Assembly: GCA_036555105.1 (NCBI GenBank) | Contig: DATBMA010000081.1 | Location: 1 to 59,606 of the forward strand | Origin: DATBMA01 sp036555105 | GTDB lineage: Bacteria > Actinomycetota > Acidimicrobiia > Spongiisociales > ZC4RG35 | Direction of reading: 5' to 3' | DNA length: 59,606 nucleotides | In this document: piece after piece, positions 24,161 to 33,644 of the stretch | Layout of the letters: each line of letters starts with the position of its first letter | Position numbering within the stretch: the first letter of the stretch is position 1 | The notes under the pieces: generated by a model | Databases searched by the model: none | The model's input: only the letters and a program-made list of their open reading frames with translations | What the model was told of the DNA's origin: nothing | Program-made: the position numbers and the translations under genes

Positions 24161-27100
24161 CTAGATGACGGAGCGCTGGCCGAGCAGCTCCCGGATCTCG
24201 GCATACAACGCCGAACGCGGCTCAACCCGATACTCATCCGACAGGCGGAGGACCTTGCGCCCGCGGTCCGAGACCATGTGCAGGTAGACGGGCACGGATC
24301 CGGGGTGGTTGGAGAGTACTGCCTGCAGCCTCCCCACCACATCGGTCGACAGCCGTCGGGCGGGAACCTCTATCCTCAACTCGTCGTCTGGTCGCAAGGC
24401 CAGCTCGGCGATTTCCCTCGCAACCAGTTTCACGTCGTCGCCGCGATTGTCGACTCGGCCCGACACCACCAGAACGGCATCCTCGGTCACGAAGGGCCCG
24501 GCTGTCGCCACAACTGCCGGGAACGCGACCACCTCGATACTGCCTTCCAGGTCCTCGAGCTGGAAGAACAGCATCGGCTCGCCTTTCTTGGTCCATCGCC
24601 TGGTGATGGGCCCGACCAGCCCTCCCACCGTCACCGGTGAGCCGTCCTTGTGATCAGCGAGCGCCGAGATCGGGGTGTGGGAGCGCAGTGATGCCTGTGC
24701 CGCCAGGAGCGGATGGTCCGACACGTATAGCCCGAGCATCTCCTTCTCGAACGCCAGCTTGATCCGCTGGCTCCACTCATCGCTGCCGATGTCCATGGCA
24801 GGCTCGGGCGCCTCAGAGCTTCCCTCGAAGAGGCTGAACTGACCCATGTCCTCGTTGCGCCGACGTTCAAGGGCGGCGTCGAGGATCTCCTCGTAGTGCA
24901 TGAAGAGGGCCTTGCGGGCGTGTCCAAGGCTGTCGAAGGCCCCTGCTTTGATCAATGACTCGACGGTCCGCCGGTTGAGCACCAACGGGTCGACCCGCCC
25001 GACGAAGTCGCCGAAATCGGCGAAGGGGCCCTCCTTGTCACGTGCGGAAATGATCTTCTCGACCGCCGACTCGCCGACGTTGCGCACCGCGGAGAGGCCG
25101 AATCTGATCTTTGCGTCCGCAACCGAGAAGTCCGACTGCGACTCGTTGACGTCCGGCACCAGCACCTGGAGCCCGAGGCTCCGGCACTCGTTCAGATAGA
25201 TGGCGGTCCGCTCCTTGTCGCGCTTGGTGCCGGTGAGGAGCGCTGCCATGTACTCGGCTGCGTAGTGGGCCTTGAGCCAGGCCGTCTGATATGCGATCAA
25301 CCCATAACAGGCAGAGTGGGCGCGGTTGAAGCCGTACCCGGCAAACGGCTCGATGGAGTCGAAGAGGTCGGCTCCGAGCTGGGCCGTGTGGCCTTGGCCA
25401 ACGCAACCCTGGATGAACTTCTGGCGCTGGGCCTGCATCATCGCCTTGACCTTCTTGCCCATCGCCCGCCGCAGCTCTTCGGCCTCGGTCATCGTGTAAC
25501 CGGCCATCTCCTGGGCAAGCTGCATCACCTGCTCCTGGTAGACGATGATCCCGTATGTGCTCCGGAGGAACTTCTCGGTGGCCGGGTGGGGGTATTGGAT
25601 CGGGGCCCGCCCGTTCTTGCGATCGGCATAGGCGGTGTGCATGTGCTGGCCCAGCGGGCCGGGCCGGTAGAGGGCAACCAGCGCGACGATGTCCTCGAAG
25701 CGGTCTGGCTGCAACGAGCGGACCAGGGACCGGAGCCCGCTCCCCTCGAGCTGGAACACCCCGACCGTGTCGCCACTCGAGAGCAGGCGGTAGGTGGCGG
25801 CGTCGTCAAGCGGGATTCCCTCGAGATCGACCCGGCCTCCCCCCCGTTCCTCGATCAACTCCAGGGTCCGTTCGATGATGGAGAGGTTGCGAAGCCCGAG
25901 GAAGTCCATCTTCAGCAGGCCCAGCGCCTCGATCCCGTACATCTCGTATTGGGTGACCAGCTCGGTGCCCTCGCCCTTTTGCTGGACCGGCACCAGATCG
26001 GTGAGGGGGACGGGAGAGATCACCACGGCCGCGGCGTGGATGGAGTCCTGGCGCCGCAGTCCCTCCAGCCCTCGGGCAACGTCTACCACCTCGCGCACAA
26101 CCTCATCGCCCTCGTAAAGGCGCCGAAGCTCGGCAGCGTTGCTGTACCAGTCCCTCACCTCCGGCTCGGCTTCCGAGCCAGGAGGGCTCAGGACTTGATC
26201 GAGGGTCGCTTCCTTGCCAAGGATCGGGGGGGGCATCGCCTTGGCCAACCGGTCACCGAGCGAGTATGGATGACCGAGCACTCGGGCGGAGTCGCGGATC
26301 GCCTGCTTCCCCTTGATGGTCGAGAAGGTGATGATCTGGGCGACGTGGCCCGAGCCGTACTTCTCGGTCGCATACCTGATCATCTCGGTGCGGAATCGCT
26401 CGTCGAAATCCATGTCGATGTCCGGCATCTGCCGACGCCCGGGATGGAGGAAGCGCTCGAAGATCAGGCCGTAGACGAGAGGATCGAGGTCGGTGATGCG
26501 CAGCGAGTATGCGACGATCGAACCGGCGGCCGAGCCTCGTCCCGGTCCGACTCTGATCCCCTCCTCGCGGGCATGCCGGATCAGGTCCCATACCACCAGG
26601 AAGTAGGCGGGGAATCCCATTTCGGTGATGATCCGCAGCTCATGGTCGATTCGCTCCTCCACATCGGTAGGAAGCGGCGACCCGTAGCGGGCTCGGGCGC
26701 CCTCTCTCACCAGCCGCTCGAGGTACGACGCCTCGGTCTCACCGGCAGGCACCGGGAACTGAGGCAGCATGATGCGGCCGAGATCCAGGGCGACGTTGGC
26801 GCGCTCGGCGATCCACAGGGTGTTGTCGCATGCCCCCGGGTAGACATCGTTGGGAAAGACCGTCCGCATCTCTGCCGAGGTCTTCAGATAGAACTGGTCG
26901 TTTCCGAGCTTGAGCCGGCGAGGATCGTCCCGGTTGGAGCCGGTCTGGATACAGAGCAGCACATCGTGAGCCTCCGCCTCGTCCCGGCGCGTGTAGTGGG
27001 CGTCGTTGGTGGCAAGCAGTGGGGCGTCGATGCGCCTGGCGATGTCGAGAAGGTCGGGCATGATTCGCCGTTGCGGTTCCAGCCCGTGGTCCTGCAGCTC

Positions 27101-27652
27101 GACGAAGAACGAATCGTGGCCGAAGATGTCCTGGTACATCGCCGCCGCCGCCAACGCCGCCTCGAAGTCGCGATTGGAAACGGTGTTGCCTTCCTCCCTG
27201 GATGCATCCGGGGCCAGCCGCTGCGCGACCGGGCCTCCCAGACAGCCGGACGTCGCAATGAGGCCTTCGTGGTGCTCGGCCAGGAGCTCGGGATCCATCC
27301 TCGGCTTGTAGTAGTAGCCCTCGAGGTACGCCCGGCTGGACAGCTTCATCAGGTTGCGATAGCCGGTCTCGTTCTCGGCGAGCAGCGTCATGTGATAGCG
27401 GACGTTCTCACCCCGGAGGGGCCGGTCGAACCTCGATCCCTCGGTGATGTAGGCCTCGATCCCGAAGATCGGCTTCACACCGACTCCGGCGGCCGCCTTG
27501 GAAAAATCCACCACTCCGTACATCACGCCGTGGTCGGTTATTGCGGCCGCCGGCTGGCCGTCTGCTGCGGCCGCAGCCACCACTTCCTTCACCCTGGCAG
27601 CCCCGTCGAGCATGGAGAACTCGGTGTGAAGATGGAGGTGGGCGAATGACAT
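24161..27652 (-). CDS. dnaE: DNA polymerase III alpha subunit
   Basis: 1163 aa replicative polymerase. N-terminal PHP domain with its metal ligands kept (HLHLHTEFSMLDG; ITDHGVMYG; NDAHYTRR), which in actinobacterial DnaE1 gives 3'-5' proofreading. The catalytic Asp pair lies in PDIDMDFDE (near residue 412), with MDFLGLRNL downstream. HhH and OB-fold regions occupy the C-terminal third (VTVGGLVGPITRRWTKKGEP). Length matches DnaE1 of the class. The ATG at 27652 has -10-like TAAGGT 12 nt upstream; the octamer array E lies just beyond it. Confidence 0.97.
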   Translation of the reverse strand: MSFAHLHLHTEFSMLDGAARVKEVVAAAAADGQPAAAITDHGVMYGVVDFSKAAAGVGVKPIFGIEAYITEGSRFDRPLRGENVRYHMTLLAENETGYRNLMKLSSRAYLEGYYYKPRMDPELLAEHHEGLIATSGCLGGPVAQRLAPDASREEGNTVSNRDFEAALAAAAMYQDIFGHDSFFVELQDHGLEPQRRIMPDLLDIARRIDAPLLATNDAHYTRRDEAEAHDVLLCIQTGSNRDDPRRLKLGNDQFYLKTSAEMRTVFPNDVYPGACDNTLWIAERANVALDLGRIMLPQFPVPAGETEASYLERLVREGARARYGSPLPTDVEERIDHELRIITEMGFPAYFLVVWDLIRHAREEGIRVGPGRGSAAGSIVAYSLRITDLDPLVYGLIFERFLHPGRRQMPDIDMDFDERFRTEMIRYATEKYGSGHVAQIITFSTIKGKQAIRDSARVLGHPYSLGDRLAKAMPPPILGKEATLDQVLSPPGSEAEPEVRDWYSNAAELRRLYEGDEVVREVVDVARGLEGLRRQDSIHAAAVVISPVPLTDLVPVQQKGEGTELVTQYEMYGIEALGLLKMDFLGLRNLSIIERTLELIEERGGGRVDLEGIPLDDAATYRLLSSGDTVGVFQLEGSGLRSLVRSLQPDRFEDIVALVALYRPGPLGQHMHTAYADRKNGRAPIQYPHPATEKFLRSTYGIIVYQEQVMQLAQEMAGYTMTEAEELRRAMGKKVKAMMQAQRQKFIQGCVGQGHTAQLGADLFDSIEPFAGYGFNRAHSACYGLIAYQTAWLKAHYAAEYMAALLTGTKRDKERTAIYLNECRSLGLQVLVPDVNESQSDFSVADAKIRFGLSAVRNVGESAVEKIISARDKEGPFADFGDFVGRVDPLVLNRRTVESLIKAGAFDSLGHARKALFMHYEEILDAALERRRNEDMGQFSLFEGSSEAPEPAMDIGSDEWSQRIKLAFEKEMLGLYVSDHPLLAAQASLRSHTPISALADHKDGSPVTVGGLVGPITRRWTKKGEPMLFFQLEDLEGSIEVVAFPAVVATAGPFVTEDAVLVVSGRVDNRGDDVKLVAREIAELALRPDDELRIEVPARRLSTDVVGRLQAVLSNHPGSVPVYLHMVSDRGRKVLRLSDEYRVEPRSALYAEIRELLGQRSVI

Positions 27653-27664
27653 GGCTGTCGTTCG

Positions 27665-27670
27665 ACCTTA
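27665..27670 (-). promoter_or_regulatory. -10 element of dnaE
   Basis: TAAGGT on the minus strand ends 12 nt before the dnaE ATG, giving a leader of only a few nucleotides. The octamer array E begins 5 nt upstream of it and so covers the -35 region. Confidence 0.4.
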
Positions 27671-27675
27671 GACGG

Positions 27676-27739
27676 GTCCCACGGTCCCAAGGTCGCACAG
27701 TCTGAAGGTGGCGCGGTCCCACCGTGAGACTTCGAGACC
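27676..27739. repeat. Octamer tandem array E (8 units)
   Basis: Eight contiguous octamers: GTCCCACG, GTCCCAAG, GTCGCACA, GTCTGAAG, GTGGCGCG, GTCCCACC, GTGAGACT, TCGAGACC. It occupies the dnaE -35 region and the gap to the rhomboid gene, and switches from forward to inverted units towards its right end. Confidence 0.8.
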
Positions 27740-27742
27740 GTC

Positions 27743-28576
27743 CTAGAGCATTACCGCCGCGACCGCCGCCACCAGCATCCCGAAGTTGACCGCTGCCCTG
27801 GCCGTCTGCCCGTCGACCTTGCGCCAGAGCTCGGCCATCGCCACCCCCGCCAGCAGCCCGCCCAAGTGGGCCTGCCAGGCGATCCCGGGTAGGAACAGCG
27901 GCAGCAGGGCGTTGATGACCAGGAGCCCGCCGAGCTGGCTCAATAGGCTGCGTCCGAAGCGGGTTTCTCTCCGGTGGAAGGCCGCTACCAGCCACATGCC
28001 GAACAGGCCGAAGATCGCCCCCGATGCACCGACCGCGACCATGTCGCGTCCTCCCATCCAGAAGGCGAAGGCGCCGCCCCAGGCAGCGGCAGCCAGATAG
28101 GCGAGGGCGTAGGACCAGGTGCCGATGCTCTGTTCGATGCGGGGGCCAAGCTGCCAGAGGGCCCACATGTTGAAGAGGATGTGGGTGATGGAGGCGTGCA
28201 GCAGAACCGGGGTGATGAGCCGCCACCATTCGCCCGCCGCCACCAGCACGTTGACCTGAGCGAAGGCGGCGAACAGCTCCTGGCGGATGTCCGTAGACAC
28301 CAGTCCGACCAGAAACACCGCCGCGGTCACGGCGATGATGAAGGTCGTCACGGGTGCCGCCCGTCGGCGTCGGGCCGGGCGGATCACCTGCTGGGCTCCC
28401 CGAGCCCTGGCGTCATCGGGGCAGAGCTGGCCGACCGCGGCCATCACCGTGCAATCAGGGCAGATGGGCCGGCCGCAGGTGCTGCATCGGAGACCCGTCG
28501 CCCGTGAAGGATGGCGATAACAGGTGGTCGGAGGAGCGGTGGACGGCACGGTCACCGACAGCAAAGTAGCGGTCAT
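27743..28576 (-). CDS. Rhomboid intramembrane serine protease with N-terminal zinc finger
   Basis: 277 aa. Residues about 15-55 hold a B-box-like cysteine/histidine cluster (CYRHP, CSTCGRPICPDC, CPDD) that probably binds zinc in the cytoplasm. Six membrane segments follow with the catalytic Ser in GASGAIFG, the His in WQAHLGG and the oxyanion Asn in HILFNMWALW. Such zinc-finger rhomboids are common in actinobacteria; substrates are unknown. ATG 28576 is used; a TTG three codons earlier is possible. Confidence 0.9.
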   Translation of the reverse strand: MTATLLSVTVPSTAPPTTCYRHPSRATGLRCSTCGRPICPDCTVMAAVGQLCPDDARARGAQQVIRPARRRRAAPVTTFIIAVTAAVFLVGLVSTDIRQELFAAFAQVNVLVAAGEWWRLITPVLLHASITHILFNMWALWQLGPRIEQSIGTWSYALAYLAAAAWGGAFAFWMGGRDMVAVGASGAIFGLFGMWLVAAFHRRETRFGRSLLSQLGGLLVINALLPLFLPGIAWQAHLGGLLAGVAMAELWRKVDGQTARAAVNFGMLVAAVAAVML

Positions 28577-28642
28577 CCTTCGCAATGGACGGCGTCGTCA
28601 GGGCATCGGCAGCTTCTCGAGATCCCAAGGTATGAGGTGAGG

Positions 28643-28672
28643 CGTGAGCCCCGAGACTTGAGATCTGAGACC
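28643..28672. repeat. Short degenerate heptamer run at rhomboid/rluD junction
   Basis: The gap upstream of the rhomboid gene ends with GAGACTTGAGATCTGAGACC, echoing GACTTGA heptamers seen at 20050. Only two or three units are recognisable, so this is a weak member of the family. Confidence 0.35.
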
Positions 28673-28674
28673 TC

Positions 28675-29574
28675 CTAGCGCATTCCCTCGAGCACCCGCC
28701 TCAGGTCGTCTGGCAGCGCCGAGCTCATGTCGAGCTCGGCGCGGGAGATGGGGTGGGGCAGGCGGAGGCGGGCCGCGTGGAGGAATAGCCGCGAACCGCC
28801 GGCCGGCTGGCCGCCGCCATAGGTGCGATCGCCGACCACCGGATGCCCTATGGCGGAAAGATGCACGCGGATCTGATGGGTCCTGCCGGTGTCCAGCTCG
28901 ACTTCGAGCAGAGCCGCCGTCGACAGGTCCTCGATCACCCGGAAGTGGGTGCGGGCAGGCTTCCCGCCGCTTCCGACCTCGCGCCGGGCAGGGTGGCCCG
29001 CCTGTCGGCGGATGGGAGCTTCGATCGTCCCGGTGGGTGGGTCGGGGACTCCTCTGACCAACGCCAGGTAGCTCCGTTTGATGCGGCGGGCGGCCAGGTC
29101 GGTGGTGAGGGCGCCGTAGGCAGCCGCGCTGCGGGCGACGGCCATGAGCCCGGATGTGTCACGGTCGAGCCTGTGCACGATCCCCCACCGCCCCGATGCC
29201 CCCACCCCCTCCACCTCCGGATAGCGGCTGAGAAGGCGGGCGGCCAAGGTCCCTTGCTGGTGCCCTGACCCGGGATGAACCACCAGCCCCGCAGGCTTGT
29301 CGATGACGATGAGGTCTGGGTCTTCATGCACGACCACCAGCGGTGCCTCCTCGGGCGCAAGCGCCACTTTTGCTGCAAGGCCGGGAGTCCTCACCTCGGT
29401 GCCGGCCGCCAACCGATCCTGCGGCCTCAGCCTCCTTCCCGCCGAGGTGACCCCGTCGTCGAACACTGAGCGGGCCAGCTGGCGCGATCGGCCGGTCAGC
29501 ACCGCCACGATCCGGTCGGCTCGCTCCCCGTCCAACTCGGGAGGGACGACGACCGTGATCGAGGGGAGACTCAC
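28675..29574 (-). CDS. rluD: RluA/RluD-family 23S rRNA pseudouridine synthase
   Basis: 299 aa. N-terminal S4-like RNA-binding domain (about 15-75), then the pseudouridine synthase core with the catalytic Asp in HRLDRDTSGLM and the conserved ELDTGRTHQIRVHLSAIGHPVVGD (family hallmark GRTHQIRVH). GTG start overlaps the lspA stop by 4 nt (GTGA); lspA followed by rluD is a widespread bacterial gene order. Which uridine is modified (RluD-like 1911/1915/1917) is inferred from family only. Confidence 0.9.
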   Translation of the reverse strand: MSLPSITVVVPPELDGERADRIVAVLTGRSRQLARSVFDDGVTSAGRRLRPQDRLAAGTEVRTPGLAAKVALAPEEAPLVVVHEDPDLIVIDKPAGLVVHPGSGHQQGTLAARLLSRYPEVEGVGASGRWGIVHRLDRDTSGLMAVARSAAAYGALTTDLAARRIKRSYLALVRGVPDPPTGTIEAPIRRQAGHPARREVGSGGKPARTHFRVIEDLSTAALLEVELDTGRTHQIRVHLSAIGHPVVGDRTYGGGQPAGGSRLFLHAARLRLPHPISRAELDMSSALPDDLRRVLEGMR

Positions 29575-30053
29575 TTGGCGCGCAATGAGCCGATCAGCAG
29601 CAAGGTGATGGCGACGGTGATGGCGCTGTCGGCGACGTTGAATGTGGGGATGATCAGCAGCTGGACCCAGTCGACGACCTTTCCGTCCAGCAGGCCCGGG
29701 CCCCTCACGATCCTATCGATCAGGTTTCCGGCCGCTCCCCCGATGATGAGGCCGAACGCCACCACCTCGAGTGGATGTCGCCGCTTGCGGAAGAGAGCGA
29801 TCCCGACGGCCCCGATCGCCACTATGGCCGCGGTCCCGAGGACCACACCGGCGTTCTGGAACATCGAGAAGGCCGCTCCGCTGTTCTCCTCGAAGACGAG
29901 TGACAGAACCCCGGGGATCACGACGATCACCTTTCCCGGCAGGTTCGCCTCGGCCCATCTCTTGGTCAGGTAATCGGCGAGCACGACACTGCCGGCGATG
30001 CCGAAGCCGATTGCCGCCTGGGCGATCAGCCCTTTCGCGCGCACGACACGCAT
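29571..30053 (-). CDS. lspA: Lipoprotein signal peptidase (signal peptidase II)
   Basis: 160 aa with four membrane segments. The catalytic aspartates are Asp113 (GGAAGNLIDRI) and Asp142 (FNVADSAI), both in the family's conserved boxes; ENSGAAFSMFQ is also typical. It cleaves prolipoproteins after lipidation. ATG 30053 overlaps the end of the zinc-finger gene upstream; a GTG three codons on is an alternative. Neither has a good Shine-Dalgarno sequence, which suits coupled translation. Confidence 0.93.
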   Translation of the reverse strand: MRVVRAKGLIAQAAIGFGIAGSVVLADYLTKRWAEANLPGKVIVVIPGVLSLVFEENSGAAFSMFQNAGVVLGTAAIVAIGAVGIALFRKRRHPLEVVAFGLIIGGAAGNLIDRIVRGPGLLDGKVVDWVQLLIIPTFNVADSAITVAITLLLIGSLRAK

Positions 30054-30397
30054 TCGGTGGCGTACGGGAGCACCTCCAGCCTGGCAACGGGGATGGCCTG
30101 CCCGCATCGCTCACAGGTGCCATAGGTCCCGTCCTCCACACGGGCGAGGGCGTGCTCGACTTTTCTCAGCAGGTCGACCGCGTTCTGTCCGAGCGATAGC
30201 TCCTTCTCGTATTCGAAATTCATCGAGCCCGCCTCGGCACTGCCCGGATCAGGGCTCCGCTCGGCTGAGGATTCGGTGAGGCGGGCCTCTTCGAGCTCGC
30301 GCTCGTGCTCCTCGATGAGGGCGTCGAGGCGCTCCTGCTCGGAGAGCAGTTGGGACTTGAACTTGGTGAGGGTGCGGGCCGAGAGCTGTCTTGACAT
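30026..30397 (-). CDS. DksA/TraR-type C4 zinc-finger protein
   Basis: 123 aa. A helical coiled-coil N-terminal half (LTKFKSQLLSEQERLDALIE ...) ends in a four-cysteine finger with Cys95, 98, 116 and 119 (CERCGQAI ... ECVSC). The family binds RNA polymerase through its secondary channel and tunes transcription initiation; in actinobacteria the exact role of these small versions is unclear. ATG 30397 was chosen on the canonical SRQLSARTLTKFK start. Divergent from ileS; overlaps lspA by 28 nt. Confidence 0.85.
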   Translation of the reverse strand: MSRQLSARTLTKFKSQLLSEQERLDALIEEHERELEEARLTESSAERSPDPGSAEAGSMNFEYEKELSLGQNAVDLLRKVEHALARVEDGTYGTCERCGQAIPVARLEVLPYATECVSCARKG

Positions 30398-30431
30398 GGG
30401 GTACCCCTGAAAATGGGGCGGAACGATACCA

Positions 30432-30461
30432 GTGACTGGCCATTGCGGGCATCGGTACCAT
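30432..30461 (+). promoter_or_regulatory. ileS promoter
   Basis: -35-like GTGACT (30432-30437) and -10-like TACCAT (30456-30461) are separated by 18 bp. The ATG at 30474 is 12 nt after the -10, and no Shine-Dalgarno sequence is present, so the mRNA is probably near-leaderless. No T-box leader can fit here. Confidence 0.45.
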
Positions 30462-30473
30462 CCACGCCCCATC

Positions 30474-33400
30474 ATGGCCTCCGACTGGAAGAGATCAGCC
30501 AACCAGGTCGATTTCCCTGCTCTGGAAGAGCAGATCCTCGAGTTGTGGGACAGCCAGGACACCTTTGCGGCCTCGGTCGCCCAGCGGCCCGCCGACCGGG
30601 AGTACGTCTTCTACGACGGCCCCCCCTTCCCCACCGGCAGCCCCCATTACGGCAATCTCCTGGCCGGGGTGATCAAGGACATCGTCCCCCGTTACTGGAC
30701 CATGCGGGGGCACCGGGTCGAGCGCCGGTTCGGCTGGGACACCCACGGCCTCCCGGTGGAGATGGAAGTGGAGAAGCAGCTCGGTCTTAGCGGCCCGCAC
30801 CAAATAGCCGAGTTTGGGATCGACCGTTACAACGCCGCCTGCCGGGCCCAGGTCGAGGCCAACACCGAGAATTGGGAGCGGGTCACCCGCCGGCTGGGAC
30901 GTTGGGTCGACTTCCGCAACGACTACAAGACGATGGATCTCTCCTTCATGGAGAGCGTCTGGTGGGCTTTCAAGCAGCTGTGGGACAAGGGGCTGATCTA
31001 TCGGGCCTTCAAGGTCCTTCCCTACTCGTTCGGAGCCTCGACCCCGCTCTCCAACTTCGAGGCGAACCTCGACTACCGGGACGTGGAGGACCCTGCCATC
31101 ACCGTTCGCCTCCGCATTCTCGATGCGCACGGGCCCTTCCGGGCCGGCGACTGGCTGCTGATCTGGACCACCACCCCTTGGACCCTTCCGGGCAATTTGG
31201 CAGTGGCCGTCGGACAGGACATCGAATACGCAGCTGTCGAGCAGGACGGTGAGCGTCACTGGGTGGCCAAGGAGCGGCTCGAGGCGACCTTTGGCGAGCC
31301 CCGACCGGTGGTCGCGGAAGCGCCGGGCAGTGAGTTGGTCGGAGCCGAATACGAGCCTCCGTTCGACTACTTCGGTGAGGAGCGTGATCGCGGGGCGTTC
31401 CGGATAATCACCTCAGACGCAGTGACGACCACTGAGGGCACCGGCATGGTGCACATGGCTCCTGCATACGGAGAGGCCGACTTTCTCTCGCTGCAGGCAG
31501 CGGGGCTCGACGTGCTCGTCGACCCGATCGACGCCGAGGCCAGATTCACCGAAGCGGTGCCGGACGTGGCCGGACTGAACGTGAAGGATGCAGACGCCAA
31601 GCTCATCCAGCTCCTGCGGGAGTCAGGCCGGCTGGTCGACCGCCGCACCATCCGCCACTCGTATCCATACTGCTATCGGACCGGCACTCCGCTGATCTAC
31701 AAGGCCATCCCTACCTGGTTCGTGGCGGTGGAGACCTTCCGCGGGAGGATGGCCGAGCTCAACCGCAACATCCACTGGGTGCCCGGGTACGTCGGATCCC
31801 GCCGCTTCGGTAACTGGCTGGAGGAGGCGCGGGACTGGGCCATCAGCCGCAACCGCTACTGGGGTTCGTGCCTGCCTGTCTGGCAATGTGATCAATGCGA
31901 AGACCAGGTGTGCTTGGGATCGCTGGACGAGCTCGAGGCTCTATCGGGCGAGCGGCCCGACGACCTCCACAAGGATGTCGTCGACCTCATCACTTGGCCG
32001 TGCAGTTGCGGCGAGGGCACCATGCGCAGGATCCCCGAGGTGCTCGATTGCTGGTTCGAGTCTGGCTCGATGCCGTATGGCCAGCTCCACTATCCGTTCG
32101 AGAATCGGCAGCGGTTCGAGGCCGCCTTCCCCGCGCAGTTCATCGCCGAGGGGCTCGACCAGACCAGAGGCTGGTTCTACACGCTGGTAGTGCTGTCGAC
32201 CGCTTTGTTCGATCAGGAGCCGTTCGAGAACTGCGTTGTCAACGGCCTGATCCTGGCCGAGGACGGCCGCAAGATGTCGAAGAGCCTGAAGAACTACCCG
32301 GACCCCGAGGAGATCCTGCACGAGGTCGGGGCCGATGCCCTCCGCGCCTACATGATCAACTCTCCCGTATTGCGGGCCGAGCCCCTGCGCTTCTCCCGCA
32401 ACAGGGTGCGAGAGGTGGTCCGCACCGTGCTTCTGCCCCTTTGGAACACCTACTCGTTCTTCACGACATATGCCGAAGCGGACGGGATCACCTTGGCCGA
32501 CATTTCCGAGGCCCCACCGGTGGGGGATCGGCCTGAGCTCGACCGCTGGGTGCTCTCTGTAACGCAGAGCTTGGTGGCCGAGGTGAACCGGAGGATGGAG
32601 GGGTACTACCTCTACTCGGTTGTCCCACCCGTCATCGACTTCGTCGGAGACCTCACCAACTGGTACGTGCGCCGCTCCCGGCGGCGCTTCTGGCGGACCC
32701 GAGGGGAGGACGAGACCGACAAGCTGGCGGCCTTCGCCACTCTCTACGAGGTGCTCACGACCTTCACCAAGGTCCTGGCTCCGATCCTGCCTTTCGTGAC
32801 GGAGGTGATCTATCAGGACCTGGTTGCCCGGCTTCGCCCAGATGACCCGGTCAGCATCCACCTCTGCGACTACCCGACCCATCAAGAGGATCTGATCGAC
32901 CCCGCCCTCGAACGCCAGGTGGCCACGGTCCGCCAAATCTCGAGGCTTGGCCACGGTCTCCGCAAGACCCACGGCCTGAAGGTCCGCCAACCGCTGCGTC
33001 GGCTGATCGTCCTCTCACCCGACCCCGACGTCCGGCGAGCCGTCGAGGACCATTTGGCCCTTCTGCAGGACGAGCTCAATGTCATTGACGTGCAGGTGAG
33101 GTCCGAACATGACGGGATGGTGGAGCTGAGCGCGAAGGCCGACTTCAAGCAGCTGGGCCCGCGTCTCGGAGGCCGCACCCAGGAGGTAGCGGCCGCCATC
33201 GCATCGCTCGATGAGGACGCTCTCCGTTTGTTGATGGCGGGCGAGTCGATCGAAGTGGCCGGCGAGAAGATCCTGCCCTCCGAAGTGATCGTGCAGCGGA
33301 CCGCCCGACCTGACACCGCGGTGGTGGCCGAGGGTGAGTTGGCGGTGGCACTCGACGTCGCTCTCGATGACGAGTTGTCCGCTCTTGGGCTAGCCCGTGA

Positions 33401-33632
33401 ACTGACGAGCCGGCTTCAACAGTTGCGCAAGGCCCTCGGCATGCAGATGACCGATCGTGTGCGGATCCGATGGTTCACCGACAGCCAGGAGTTGCGGGCT
33501 GCCTGGGAGGCAGGCGATGAATACATCCGCCGCGAGTTGCTGGCCGAAAATGTGACGGCAGGGGATGCGCCGGCCGGAGAGACTCTCACGATCGAGGGAT
33601 TTCGCCTCTATGTCGAAATGGCCGCCCTCTAG
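30474..33632 (+). CDS. ileS: Isoleucyl-tRNA synthetase, long (type 2) form
   Basis: 1052 aa class I synthetase. The HIGH motif is HYGN (58-61, PTGSPHYGNLL), and KMSKS is intact at 600-604 (GRKMSKSLKN). A CP1 editing domain with TTTPWTLPGNLAV lies between them. Cys pairs (CDQCEDQVC; CSCGEG) could bind zinc. The C-terminal part has the anticodon-binding domain (DRWVLSVTQSL ... YVRRSRRRFW). Length and HYGN fit the IleRS2 type found in actinobacteria and eukaryotes, which tends to be mupirocin-insensitive; resistance is inference only. Convergent with divIVA, 12 nt apart. Confidence 0.95.
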   Translation: MASDWKRSANQVDFPALEEQILELWDSQDTFAASVAQRPADREYVFYDGPPFPTGSPHYGNLLAGVIKDIVPRYWTMRGHRVERRFGWDTHGLPVEMEVEKQLGLSGPHQIAEFGIDRYNAACRAQVEANTENWERVTRRLGRWVDFRNDYKTMDLSFMESVWWAFKQLWDKGLIYRAFKVLPYSFGASTPLSNFEANLDYRDVEDPAITVRLRILDAHGPFRAGDWLLIWTTTPWTLPGNLAVAVGQDIEYAAVEQDGERHWVAKERLEATFGEPRPVVAEAPGSELVGAEYEPPFDYFGEERDRGAFRIITSDAVTTTEGTGMVHMAPAYGEADFLSLQAAGLDVLVDPIDAEARFTEAVPDVAGLNVKDADAKLIQLLRESGRLVDRRTIRHSYPYCYRTGTPLIYKAIPTWFVAVETFRGRMAELNRNIHWVPGYVGSRRFGNWLEEARDWAISRNRYWGSCLPVWQCDQCEDQVCLGSLDELEALSGERPDDLHKDVVDLITWPCSCGEGTMRRIPEVLDCWFESGSMPYGQLHYPFENRQRFEAAFPAQFIAEGLDQTRGWFYTLVVLSTALFDQEPFENCVVNGLILAEDGRKMSKSLKNYPDPEEILHEVGADALRAYMINSPVLRAEPLRFSRNRVREVVRTVLLPLWNTYSFFTTYAEADGITLADISEAPPVGDRPELDRWVLSVTQSLVAEVNRRMEGYYLYSVVPPVIDFVGDLTNWYVRRSRRRFWRTRGEDETDKLAAFATLYEVLTTFTKVLAPILPFVTEVIYQDLVARLRPDDPVSIHLCDYPTHQEDLIDPALERQVATVRQISRLGHGLRKTHGLKVRQPLRRLIVLSPDPDVRRAVEDHLALLQDELNVIDVQVRSEHDGMVELSAKADFKQLGPRLGGRTQEVAAAIASLDEDALRLLMAGESIEVAGEKILPSEVIVQRTARPDTAVVAEGELAVALDVALDDELSALGLARELTSRLQQLRKALGMQMTDRVRIRWFTDSQELRAAWEAGDEYIRRELLAENVTAGDAPAGETLTIEGFRLYVEMAAL

Positions 33633-33644
33633 CCAGACCCTGGC

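Noticed and set aside
25265..27649. A 794-codon open frame antisense to dnaE on the plus strand
   Set aside because: High GC3 leaves the antisense frame open by chance; the product has no motifs and is rich in His/Asp/Leu in the pattern of a complementary shadow, while dnaE opposite it is intact.
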